Shown here: positions 7,213 through 14,926 of the stretch, piece by piece | How the letters are laid out: each line of letters starts with the position of its first letter | Numbering within the stretch: position 1 is the stretch's first letter | DNA from: Scytonema hofmannii PCC 7110 | GTDB lineage: Bacteria; Cyanobacteriota; Cyanobacteriia; Cyanobacteriales; Nostocaceae | NCBI RefSeq assembly: GCF_000346485.2 | Contig: NZ_KQ976354.1 | Location: 5,416,243 to 5,465,577 of the forward strand | Reading direction: 5' to 3' | DNA length: 49,335 nt | Made by a program: the position numbers and the translations under genes | Notes under the pieces: model-generated | The model's input: the letters and a program-made list of their open reading frames with translations, nothing else | Told to the model about the DNA's origin: nothing | The model's database searches: none

Positions 7213-8663
7213 TTTTTCCGCCTCTTAAAGTTCGTTGAGCGTCCACGCAGCACACTAATAGCATCCTGTACACCTGAGCGAGTAAGTTCAAACATTGGAA
7301 CTAGATGTGCTATCTCATTAGCTGTTGTACCAAACCAACGCTTTTTTGGCATAGGATTTAGCCAAGCAATGTAACGTACTCGCTGTTTCAACTGAACTAG
7401 AAATTCTTGAGTTAGTTCGTACCGTTCCTTACTATAACCACCACGAGCAGCACCAGCATCACTAAAAATCAACACAGCAGATCGATCGGAAATAGAAGTA
7501 ACGATATTACTGACTAACTCTGCTTCCAAGTGATTGGGATCGTGATAAAGATAATTTAAGGGACAATTGTGAAAATAGTAAATACCTGCTCTGCCCAAAC
7601 GACCTCCTCCCAGTGCTGTTTTGACTAACCGATGAGACAGTGCATGAAAAGGTACCATTGAGCCATCTTGATCTATGAGTAATAGCAGTTCTGCTCGGTT
7701 GATCCGACGGGGAACTAACACAAGTTCTAGCAATAACCCTTTATGTCCAATCTGATGAACCGTTGCTTCTACATCCAACTCTGTCGCTGCTCCCTCACGT
7801 ATCGGGCGGCGTAAGTAGCGCCAAATCTGTTTCATTTGCCGCTCGGTTATAGGAAAATACTCACTAGTCAGAATAGTGTGACTTTCAAAAATTTCCTCAT
7901 TTCTGCTAGTGGACTGTAGCACTGCTTGAGCTACTTGCACTTCATCTTTTGTTGCTTGTGTCAATGTTGTAGGTAGAACAAAGGAAGAAGGTTCACTTGG
8001 AGTTGCTTTTGAAAAATTGTTATCATTACTAACTTTTTGTTTAGAAAGCAGCCACTTAGTTATCCATGTATAAAACCTATATGTAAAAGCAGCCAAACTT
8101 GTCCCAGTAACGAATACTAATCCCACGCCCAAAAGTATCTGGGCGATCGAACTCCAATCTACCTGGCTTGGTTTTGGAGCAATCGTTCCGACTGGAGTTG
8201 GGCTTGGATTTGCTTCTTTTGTTTCAGTTGGGTTAGTAGTTGATGTGGGTGCGGAACTTGGACTTGTTGGATTGTTAATTATCGAAATTGGATTCTTGTT
8301 CATGAAAAATCCAATACCCGAACTAATAATCCCAACCCCGATAATAAAAGCACCTATCAAAGCTAAACAATCAATCAGGCGGTCAATCTTACGCTTTTCA
8401 ATTGACTTTACTAATGTTTCTGAACCTGGTACGAGAGTTTCGCTACCCATGAGATGTTCAAAGTAATACTCAAATATCCTCTGTTCTTCAGTGGATTTCA
8501 CCCACAAAGTTTGACACAAACGTTTCAAATTGGCTTTGTCACTAATCCCAAAACCTGCTTGCATAGCTTGCAAAACAGATTGATATTCGTCAATCCCAAT
8601 TGGCAAACCAGCTTCCCGCAACTTATTAAACAATTCTACAAGAGGCAATTCATTCACGTTCAC
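7209..8663 (-). CDS. Membrane-anchored vWA-domain protein (CoxE/MoxR-associated type)
   Basis: A 484-residue protein. The N-terminus (LFNKLREAGLPIGIDEY) matches the start of CoxE-like vWA proteins that work with MoxR ATPases. Two membrane segments at about 100-120 and 175-195 bracket a Ser/Thr/Pro-rich loop. The C-terminal half is a vWA domain (LLLLIDQDGSMVPF about 328-340; AVLIFSDAGAARGGYS). The metal-binding MIDAS motif, normally DxSxS, reads D-Q-D-G-S, so the first Ser is Asp. It overlaps the upstream MoxR gene by 14 nt. In MoxR-vWA pairs the AAA+ ATPase remodels clients presented by the vWA partner. Membrane anchoring plus the CHASE2 gene downstream suggests sensing at the cell envelope; that is inference. 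Confidence 0.85.
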   Translation of the reverse strand: MNVNELPLVELFNKLREAGLPIGIDEYQSVLQAMQAGFGISDKANLKRLCQTLWVKSTEEQRIFEYYFEHLMGSETLVPGSETLVKSIEKRKIDRLIDCLALIGAFIIGVGIISSGIGFFMNKNPISIINNPTSPSSAPTSTTNPTETKEANPSPTPVGTIAPKPSQVDWSSIAQILLGVGLVFVTGTSLAAFTYRFYTWITKWLLSKQKVSNDNNFSKATPSEPSSFVLPTTLTQATKDEVQVAQAVLQSTSRNEEIFESHTILTSEYFPITERQMKQIWRYLRRPIREGAATELDVEATVHQIGHKGLLLELVLVPRRINRAELLLLIDQDGSMVPFHALSHRLVKTALGGGRLGRAGIYYFHNCPLNYLYHDPNHLEAELVSNIVTSISDRSAVLIFSDAGAARGGYSKERYELTQEFLVQLKQRVRYIAWLNPMPKKRWFGTTANEIAHLVPMFELTRSGVQDAISVLRGRSTNFKRRKK

Positions 8664-9588
8664 GTTTTTGCCTCAAATAACGTACATGGTCTTCCCAACT
8701 TTTCAGCAACACGCCACCAAAGGGAAGTTTACCATCTAATTTTGCCAAAATCTCATCTTCCGGATAGCGACGCAAAACTCGGAACCAGTCAATCAATTCA
8801 CTCGTACTGACTTTTTTGCTCGCTTCTCCTTTATCTTTTCGCATTTCCTCTCGCAGTAATAAAAAGCGGGTGACGGCTTGAGCCACTAACTTGGGTGATG
8901 AATCAGGAAAAAGTGCTTTAATAATATTGATTAATCTTTGAAGATTAGGAAACTCCAAATAGTGAAACAGACACCTTCTCAAAAAAGCATCCGGTAAATC
9001 TTTTTCATCATTGCTGGTAATAAAAACGATAGGCGGTGCTTTTGCTTGTACTTCTTCTCCTGTTTCTTCAACTATAAACCGTTGCTCGTCAAGCTCTAAT
9101 AATAAATCGTTAGGAAAATCGATATCAGCTTTATCAATCTCATCTATTAAGACGACACTTCGTCGGTCATTTTGAAACGCACGTCCCAAGGGACCCCATT
9201 TAACATAAGTGCTTGGGTCGTCAATCCGGGGAATATCTTCTTCTTTAATTACACGACCTGCAGCTGCTAATTGAGCATCCCGCAAGCGATTGACTGCATC
9301 ATAAGTATAAAGCCCATCTTTTGCGCGACTTGTGGATTTAATATACCATGCTTCCAAGGGCAAACCAAGTTCATACGCCACAGCACGAGCTAACCTTGTT
9401 TTCCCGCATCCCGGTTCGCCCTTGAGTAAGAGCGGTCTTTCAAGGTAGATTGCCAAGTTAACAGCTTCTACTAGGTCTTCATTTGGTAAGTAAGGAAACA
9501 AGACCTGACCCGTAGCATCTTTGTCTCCCACCCGTGGCTGAACTTTGCCTGTATACTCAAGAGGTTTGTCAGTTAGTGTTTTAGCCAT
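8650..9588 (-). CDS. MoxR-type AAA+ ATPase
   Basis: A 312-residue AAA+ ATPase of the MoxR/RavA kind. Walker A is GEPGCGKT at 57-64, Walker B VVLIDE at 145-150, sensor 1 ITSNDEKDLPDAFLRRC at about 193-209, and a helical lid follows. All catalytic residues are present, in contrast to the STAND-like partner encoded upstream. The gene overlaps both neighbours (16 nt upstream, 14 nt downstream), giving translational coupling. Expected role: ATP-driven assembly or activation factor working with the vWA protein at 7209-8663. Located in the cytoplasm, probably recruited to the membrane by that partner. Confidence 0.92.
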   Translation of the reverse strand: MAKTLTDKPLEYTGKVQPRVGDKDATGQVLFPYLPNEDLVEAVNLAIYLERPLLLKGEPGCGKTRLARAVAYELGLPLEAWYIKSTSRAKDGLYTYDAVNRLRDAQLAAAGRVIKEEDIPRIDDPSTYVKWGPLGRAFQNDRRSVVLIDEIDKADIDFPNDLLLELDEQRFIVEETGEEVQAKAPPIVFITSNDEKDLPDAFLRRCLFHYLEFPNLQRLINIIKALFPDSSPKLVAQAVTRFLLLREEMRKDKGEASKKVSTSELIDWFRVLRRYPEDEILAKLDGKLPFGGVLLKSWEDHVRYLRQKRERE

Positions 9589-10553
9589 CTGTCTTTCTCT
9601 TCATACCAATTGCAGCCACACATCTTGCAGATTTCTGAGAAGACTAATTCTGGAATTCCATTCTCAGTTTTGTCTAAAATCACTTGAGCGGGATCGTCCC
9701 ATTTATTGATTTCTTTAATAAGAGGTAGTGTATCAAACTCTTTGTCTGTTTCCACTGTTTCAATCCAATCTGTGAGGGTGCGATCGCCAAAGGGTGCGAG
9801 CGCGGGTAATTTGATAGGTATTCTAGGTTCCCAAGTTGGTTCTAACCGTTCGACAAACATAGTATTCCCACATCCCACACGCCCCTCATAATCTACCAAA
9901 AACATCAGCAACTGAAACTGATGATCTTGAGATACCTCCTTTCGTGGTTTACTGGCTAATGGCAACCAAAACTCTTGAAGTAACTCTTGTAAGTATGCTT
10001 CTGGCATACAATCTACATAGTGCAAGATAAGGATAACATTCTGGGTTTTCCAGCACTGAAAAACTCGTTCGGCTATTTCCGTTGGCGAATGTTGTTCCAA
10101 ACCCACCCTACGACCGAGTTCCCGCCACAATGCACCAATATCTCGTTTGCGCCCCAGTCGGTCGAGTTCGATGCGAATCGCTTTACCCGATGTACCAAAA
10201 AGAATGTGTTGCGTCATAAGTCGATTCAGCAACCAACTCTGTCCGTATTCTGGATACCCGTGAATTAAAAAAGCTTTAATGGATGGGGTTTGCTGGAATT
10301 TTTTAAACGATCGCACTTGTTCTCGATAGCCTAGTTTTATTAAAGCATCGTATAAAGCCTCACTACAAGCTTTTGCCTCGACATCGCTCATCTGTTGCTC
10401 AATCTTGCTCCGTTCAGCTTTGTCTTTCTCAATCTGCTTGTTTAGAGCGAAAATCGCCTTGGGATCTGTCGCCAGTATTGTTTGTTCCTGAAAAAACAGG
10501 ATTTTTTCGTCTATGAGGTCAAGCAATTTCTGTAGTTGTTCGCGTTGGCTCAT
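9573..10553 (-). CDS. STAND-like protein with defective P-loop (iSTAND-like) and N-terminal adaptor
   Basis: A 326-residue protein, first gene of the operon. Residues 1-62 form a coiled-coil/helical module with an A-T-D-P turn (TILATDPKAIFALNKQI) similar to the N-terminus of the CHAT protein at 1550-2383. A STAND/NACHT-like NTPase fold follows: FLIHGYPEYGQSWLLNRLM at about 95-113 aligns with a Walker A motif, but Gln105 replaces the essential Lys. NVILILHYVDCM stands where Walker B belongs and lacks the usual acidic pair. This fits 'inactive STAND' (iSTAND) proteins described beside MoxR-vWA pairs in NTP-dependent conflict systems, thought to be recognition or scaffold components. The overlap with the MoxR gene is 16 nt. 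Confidence 0.75.
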   Translation of the reverse strand: MSQREQLQKLLDLIDEKILFFQEQTILATDPKAIFALNKQIEKDKAERSKIEQQMSDVEAKACSEALYDALIKLGYREQVRSFKKFQQTPSIKAFLIHGYPEYGQSWLLNRLMTQHILFGTSGKAIRIELDRLGRKRDIGALWRELGRRVGLEQHSPTEIAERVFQCWKTQNVILILHYVDCMPEAYLQELLQEFWLPLASKPRKEVSQDHQFQLLMFLVDYEGRVGCGNTMFVERLEPTWEPRIPIKLPALAPFGDRTLTDWIETVETDKEFDTLPLIKEINKWDDPAQVILDKTENGIPELVFSEICKMCGCNWYEEKDRWLKH

Positions 10554-10930
10554 CTTACTATTGATAGGATTATGGCAGTTGCTTTCAGGACTTAGCTACA
10601 ACACTCAAGGCGATCGTTACAGATTTTTAGTATACACCTGAAATAGACATCTGGTGGAAAAGACGTAGGGGCGCGGCGGCCTTGCGCCCCTACCAAGACT
10701 TTCGGGTAATGCATAATTAATTTCACCAGATGTCTAATACATTATCCATCTTGTGGGATGGAAGTCCTCCCCGTTTTTCAATCAACCTACTCCCAAACCG
10801 CCATAAGATTACCGATCTTCTTCTCCTCTTTCTTTGCGGACTTTGCGTCTTTGCGGTTCATTTAATTAGGTAAACTTCGAGCGAGATAAGAGTAACTCAA
10901 TGGGCTGCAAGAAAGATCCTCTCAAGCAAC
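10554..10930. other. Intergenic region upstream of the conflict operon
   Basis: 377 bp without a gene. It holds the 93-bp MITE-like element at 10644-10736 and, at about 10845-10866, a CTTTGCGTCTTTGCGGTTCA repeat that recurs in the opposite orientation at 16735-16770. The operon promoter for the minus strand should lie in the first 90 bp next to 10553, but I cannot point to clear -35/-10 boxes. Confidence 0.6.
10644..10736. mobile_element. MITE-like element, 93 bp
   Basis: Perfect 13-bp terminal inverted repeats TAGACATCTGGTG (10644-10656) and CACCAGATGTCTA (10724-10736) enclose a second palindrome, GTAGGGGCGC (10665-10674) with GCGCCCCTAC (10684-10693). There is no coding capacity. Terminal repeats around a strong internal hairpin are typical of non-autonomous elements; the GTAGGGGCGC hairpin is a frequent cyanobacterial repeat. 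Confidence 0.75.
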
Positions 10931-11929
10931 CTATGCTGTAAAATAGGGATATTTCTCTTTGAGTAACTGGTGACAGCGTTGCTTGACTTGAAAAGCAGCA
11001 CTGGGAATCCACTCTTGAAAGTGTTCTGCGATCGCATTCAACTCTTCTTGACAAGTTTGTATCTCGGCTTCGTGAATTTTCAGTATTGTTGAATTTATCA
11101 AATTTTGAATTTTTATAATTTTCCCACTTCCTTGAACCACTAATGTCTCTACACCGCCTTCAACCACATCAATAAAATTGCTCACCCAATTGGCTAATTC
11201 CTCGTCGCTAGTCTTGCGATTGAAGTGGTTTAAGCTTTTCAGATCTAGGGCTTGCTTGAGAATTGGATGTTGGGAACCCATATGGTTGAGTAAGCTCTCG
11301 CATTCACCACAGAGAGCGTAGAGTGCAACAATTATTCTTCTCATTTCTTGTGAATCTTCACTCTCTCTGCTTTGGTAATACATAGCAAGATAGCCTTGAG
11401 CTTGCTCGACGAGAGCGGGGATTTTTTTCCGACCAAAACCATTCATCGATTCAATAAATCTTGAGAATGGGGTGATTTCCGTTCTGGTCTGAACATTTGA
11501 ACTGGCGATTTCAGGATTATTTTTGTTCCATTCTTCACAAGCCAATACAACTAGTTCCTTATGAGGTAATTGCTGGATATTTAGCTTAACCACTGATATC
11601 GCTTCCCCAAACAATTGCTGTTGCTTGTGTAGTTCTAAAGCTTTTTGTTGAGCTTCAATCTGTCTTTGTCTTTCCCTTTCTTGACGAGTCTGGGCTGCTT
11701 TTTTTGCCGACTCTCTCCGCTTTTCCGAAAGCTTTTTCCAATGCTCAAATTCTTCACTAGCTTCAGCTTCTACAACTCGTTCTAGTAAATACAAACAAAC
11801 TGGCGATGCACTCCGGTAAACGGGGTTTTTAGAATTCTTATCCTCGCTACCAAGAAACTTCTTGATTGCTGCATCTGTCCATCCACGAGCTGCTTTGAGA
11901 TCTGTTTTAGTGATATACTCGGCTGTCAT
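10931..11929 (-). CDS. Uncharacterised protein with conserved N-terminal domain and coiled coil
   Basis: A 332-residue protein of unknown function. Residues 1-55 (KTDLKAARGWTDAAIKKFLG, then YRSASPVCLYLLERVVEAE) are a small helical module that I associate with many unannotated bacterial proteins. It resembles a winged-helix-like opening, but I cannot assign binding. Residues 60-105 are a highly charged coiled coil (EKRRESAKKAAQTRQERERQ). The rest is helical and includes a Cys-containing segment (IIVALYALCGECESLL). It has no membrane segment or signal peptide. It lies 377 bp upstream of the conflict operon on the same strand, so co-function is possible but unproven. Confidence 0.6.
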   Translation of the reverse strand: MTAEYITKTDLKAARGWTDAAIKKFLGSEDKNSKNPVYRSASPVCLYLLERVVEAEASEEFEHWKKLSEKRRESAKKAAQTRQERERQRQIEAQQKALELHKQQQLFGEAISVVKLNIQQLPHKELVVLACEEWNKNNPEIASSNVQTRTEITPFSRFIESMNGFGRKKIPALVEQAQGYLAMYYQSRESEDSQEMRRIIVALYALCGECESLLNHMGSQHPILKQALDLKSLNHFNRKTSDEELANWVSNFIDVVEGGVETLVVQGSGKIIKIQNLINSTILKIHEAEIQTCQEELNAIAEHFQEWIPSAAFQVKQRCHQLLKEKYPYFTA

Positions 11930-11998
11930 CTAACAATATAGCGGGCATTGGGCATTAGGTCTTAGGCGTTTTTCCAATTTCCTCCTCCTTAGTTATTT

Positions 11999-12037
11999 TA
12001 GCGAAAGATGAATCAAAGCTTCACAAAGCTTTATATG
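11999..12037 (+). repeat. 39-bp direct repeat, copy 1
   Basis: TAGCGAAAGATGAAT followed by GCTTCACAAAGCTTTA and ATG matches 12331-12369 at 36 of 39 positions. The internal AAGCTTCACAAAGCTT is itself a short dyad. This copy lies beyond the 3' end of the DUF6887 gene, with no plus-strand gene directly after it. Confidence 0.85.
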
Positions 12038-12109
12038 AAAGGAACAATTGGAAATATATAGTTGTGTAATTTCAGTTGGACTACAGGAAGGGACTCAGCC
12101 CAGTTCCCT

Positions 12110-12328
12110 TTACGGCTCTCCACCTTGCGCCCGTTTTTCTTCTATAATTTGCACAAGCTCATCAACCGAGTTAAGCCGTCTGCCTTCTTTGTGAATCCGT
12201 TGTCCTAACGCATGAAGCGCCTCAGAGTCATTACGATGCTGTAAAACGTAGTTTCTCAATTCCCGGATGCTCATTTGTTCAAAGTTTGGTCTAATCACGA
12301 TAGTCCCAATATCCCCCTCATCTGTCAC
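12110..12328 (-). CDS. DUF6887-family small protein
   Basis: A 72-residue protein (RPNFEQMSIRELRNYVLQHR...LVQIIEEKRAQ), matching the cyanobacterial DUF6887 family as I know it. In many genomes DUF6887 genes are followed by a DUF6888 gene; none is present here, so it appears solitary. Function unknown, though the usual pairing suggests a toxin-antitoxin-like module. It starts next to the 12331-12369 repeat and is divergent from the SDR gene. Confidence 0.65.
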   Translation of the reverse strand: MTDEGDIGTIVIRPNFEQMSIRELRNYVLQHRNDSEALHALGQRIHKEGRRLNSVDELVQIIEEKRAQGGEP

Positions 12329-12330
12329 TC

Positions 12331-12369
12331 TAGCGAAAGATGAATGAATGCTTCACAAAGCTTTACATG
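12331..12369 (+). promoter_or_regulatory. 39-bp direct repeat, copy 2, in a divergent promoter region
   Basis: This copy sits 27 bp before the SDR start (12396) and 3 bp from the DUF6887 start (12328). Conservation against copy 1 and the AAGCTT-based dyad suggest a promoter or operator element, probably belonging to the SDR gene. Confidence 0.5.
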
Positions 12370-12395
12370 GGAGGGAAAGAGTAGTGATAACAATT

Positions 12396-13412
12396 ATGCA
12401 ATTAAAACCTATTAATCAACAAGTCGTTGCTGTCGTCGGTGCTTCTAGTGGGATTGGACGCGAAACCGCTTTCAAGTTTGCCCAAAGGGGTGCAAAAGTC
12501 ATGGTTGCTGCACGTAGCGAATCGGGGCTAAAGTCTTTGGTGGAAGAAATCCAAAGCTTTGGTGGACAAGCAGCATATGTTGTGGCTGACGTGAGTGATT
12601 TTGAACAAGTTAAAGCGAGCGCAGACAAAACTGTCGCACTTTATGGAAGACTAGATACATGGGTTCATGCTGCAGCAACAGGTGTACTTGCTCGCTTCGA
12701 CCAGATCGCACCAGAAGAGTTTCAACGCGTTATAGACGTTACCTTAATGGGACAAGTACACGGTGCGATGGCAGCACTCCCTTATTTAAAACAAGAGGGA
12801 AGAGGAGCATTAATTCATATTTCCTCAATGGAAGGCGTCCGCAGTTTACCACTGCAAAGCCCCTACTCTGCAGCCAAGCATGGGGTTGAAGGATTCTTAG
12901 AATCCCTACGCGTTGAGTTGCAACACGAAGGATTGCCCATTAGCGTGACATCCATAAAACCATCAGTGATTAACACGCCTTATTACAACAAAGTTCGCAC
13001 TAAGCTAGGAGTTAAGCCAACAGGGATACCCCCATATTACCAGCCCAGCATTGTTTCCGACGCTATTCTCTACACAGCCGAACATCCCACTCGTGATTTT
13101 ATCGCAGGAGATGTTGGCAGAGTCTTGGATGTGTTGCAGCGCCTTTCGCCTGAACTTGTAGATTCGATACTGACGCTGATTGGTTTTGCAGGACAGCGTA
13201 CTAACGAACCAAAGTCAGAAGATGCACCAGATAATCTCTATGGACCTGTACCTGAGTATGACAGAGTAAAGGGGGACTTTGACCAATTGGCGATACCAAC
13301 TTTCTTAGATTGGTTAGATATGAATCCACCTCTGAAGTGGGGTGCTGTTACCTTTGCTGCATTGGGTGTTGCAGCTTTGCTTGGTGGATGGCGTCCTGGG
13401 GATAGAGTGTGA
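12396..13412 (+). CDS. SDR-family oxidoreductase with C-terminal hydrophobic tail
   Basis: 338 residues from the ATG at 12396. An upstream ATG at 12348 lies inside the conserved regulatory repeat and adds 16 residues without family similarity, so I reject it. The Rossmann motif is VVGASSGIGRE, the catalytic Ser lies in IHISSMEG, and the Tyr-x-x-x-Lys pair is YSAAK. NAD(P)-dependent reduction of an unknown carbonyl or alcohol is expected. About 100 extra C-terminal residues end with a hydrophobic stretch (WGAVTFAALGVAALLGGW) that may anchor it to a membrane. Solitary gene. Confidence 0.88.
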   Translation: MQLKPINQQVVAVVGASSGIGRETAFKFAQRGAKVMVAARSESGLKSLVEEIQSFGGQAAYVVADVSDFEQVKASADKTVALYGRLDTWVHAAATGVLARFDQIAPEEFQRVIDVTLMGQVHGAMAALPYLKQEGRGALIHISSMEGVRSLPLQSPYSAAKHGVEGFLESLRVELQHEGLPISVTSIKPSVINTPYYNKVRTKLGVKPTGIPPYYQPSIVSDAILYTAEHPTRDFIAGDVGRVLDVLQRLSPELVDSILTLIGFAGQRTNEPKSEDAPDNLYGPVPEYDRVKGDFDQLAIPTFLDWLDMNPPLKWGAVTFAALGVAALLGGWRPGDRV

Positions 13413-13884
13413 GATGACGTTGCTGAATCAATGTATGAATCCTAGTTAAACCCGCAAGATTTGCCCTCACCCTAGCCCTCTCCCTTTGGGAGAGGGGACA
13501 AGAATTCAACCCACCTTCCGCACTCGCGCATTGTCACACTACGAATTTTGGACGTTTGAGGATTTGGGGTTGGCGATCTTCGCTGCTTACCGTAGGTATG
13601 GCCATCGATAATTTCCCCATCTTTGTATAAAATAAAGCTTTTATCGTTAGTAAAAATTCGAGAAAACCGATTGTGACAGTAGGGGTGCGGAATGGTGGTT
13701 CAACTCCCTTCTCCCAAAGGGAGAAGGGTTGGGGATGAGGGTAACTCATACTGTTATTCAGCAACGCTCAAATTCGCAATCAATATACTAATCCAGAAGC
13801 CAAACTCACTATTTTTCGCCTGCATGAAACTGGAGCCTGCGGTAGTATCCGCTATAATTAAAGACCGACCTTTGGGGTTAGACA
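13413..13884. other. Intergenic region with inverted pair of palindromic repeats
   Basis: 472 bp. The repeat at 13461-13502 (CCCTCTCCCTTTGGGAGAGG core) and that at 13701-13744 (CCTTCTCCCAAAGGGAGAAGG core) are members of one cyanobacterial palindromic family in opposite orientation. Between them, the minus strand can be read as a short peptide (FTNDKSFILYKDGEIIDGHT), perhaps a gene remnant, with no start or family match. I see no intact gene. Confidence 0.6.
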
Positions 13885-14913
13885 TTGAAGAGCAAACTTT
13901 CCTACCTCGATTTTATTGAAACAGAGCTACGACTACCTCCACCAGAAAGCAGAGAACATTTAGTCATTGATTTATTTGCTGGGTGTGGTGGACTTTCTTT
14001 AGGATTTGAAGCAGAGGGGTTTAAAACTATTGGTTATGAAATTTTAGAAGATGCTTGTACGACATACAGGCAGAATCTACATGGTTTATGTTATCAGGTT
14101 AATCTAACACCTCTATCCGATCTAGTTGATAGTGTAGCAGTTATCATAGGCGGACCTCCCTGTCAGCCCTTTAGTGTAGGTGGACATCAACTAGGTTTAA
14201 AAGATAGTCGTGACGGCTTCCCTACTTTTATTTCTGCGGTTCAACGCTATCGTCCAAAATTAGCGTTATTTGAAAATGTGCGAGGAATTCTATTTCGTAA
14301 TAAAGAGTATTTTGAAGAAATTGTTTTTGCTCTGCAAGAACTTAATTATACTGTTGAATGGCAAATATTAAACGCAGTAGATTATGGTGTGCCACAAAAA
14401 AGAGAACGTCTTTTTTGTGTTGCTCATAAAGGGTGTTGGAGATGGCCAGAAAAAACTCATCTTAATTCACAATATACAGCCGGTGATGCTTTAGGAGAAT
14501 TAGCGTATTCAGTGCCGCATAATTCAAGATTTCTAACTCCTAGCATGGATGAATATATTAAGAAATACGAAATAGCATCTAAATGTATAAAGCCCAGAGA
14601 TGTGCATCTAGATATCCCTAGTAGAACAGTCACTTGTCGTAATTTATGCGGCGCAACGAGTGATATGTTACGCATACGCTTACCCGATGGACGTCGAAGA
14701 AGACTGACAGTTCGCGAAGGTGCTCGTCTTCAAAGTTTTCCAGATTGGTTTGAATTTCAAGGTTTTGAAAATAGTCAATTTAACCAAATAGGAAATGCTG
14801 TCCCTCCAATTTTGGCAAAAGCTTTAGCTCGTTCTGTCAAAACATATTTGAATGCCAACAAGCAAAAATCAAAACAAATTTATCAGCGTCCATCTGCGTG
14901 CATCTGCGGTTAA
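13885..14913 (+). CDS. C5-cytosine-specific DNA methyltransferase
   Basis: 342 residues from a TTG start at 13885. A stop codon (TAG, 13879-13881) lies two codons upstream in frame, no Met codon precedes motif I, and GGGG at 13874-13877 is well placed as a ribosome-binding site. Motifs in order: I (DLFAGCGGLSLGFE), IV with the catalytic Cys (GGPPCQPFSVGG), VI (ENVRG), VIII (QKRERLF), IX (RTVTCRN) and X (QIGNAVPPILAKAL). It transfers methyl from AdoMet to cytosine C5 in a sequence I cannot predict; cyanobacteria commonly have such enzymes for CGATCG within HIP1. No restriction endonuclease gene is adjacent. The last residues (QIYQRPSACICG) come from an interspersed repeat at 14876-14926. Confidence 0.92.
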   Translation: MKSKLSYLDFIETELRLPPPESREHLVIDLFAGCGGLSLGFEAEGFKTIGYEILEDACTTYRQNLHGLCYQVNLTPLSDLVDSVAVIIGGPPCQPFSVGGHQLGLKDSRDGFPTFISAVQRYRPKLALFENVRGILFRNKEYFEEIVFALQELNYTVEWQILNAVDYGVPQKRERLFCVAHKGCWRWPEKTHLNSQYTAGDALGELAYSVPHNSRFLTPSMDEYIKKYEIASKCIKPRDVHLDIPSRTVTCRNLCGATSDMLRIRLPDGRRRRLTVREGARLQSFPDWFEFQGFENSQFNQIGNAVPPILAKALARSVKTYLNANKQKSKQIYQRPSACICG

Positions 14914-14926
14914 TTATTTTTTCCTG
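14876..14926 (+). repeat. About 50-bp interspersed repeat overlapping a gene end
   Basis: Starts AAATTTATCAGCG and contains CATCTGCGGTTAATT. It is nearly the same as 19113-19163 and supplies the last dozen codons and the TAA of the DNA methyltransferase gene. Confidence 0.85.

Noticed and set aside
12348-12395. N-terminal extension of the SDR from ATG 12348
   Set aside because: It lies inside a repeated regulatory sequence and the 16 residues do not fit the SDR family start.
13534-13764. Possible 76-aa minus-strand gene
   Set aside because: Its first third is translation of a common palindromic repeat (CCTTCTCCC...), and the rest has no homology I recognise.
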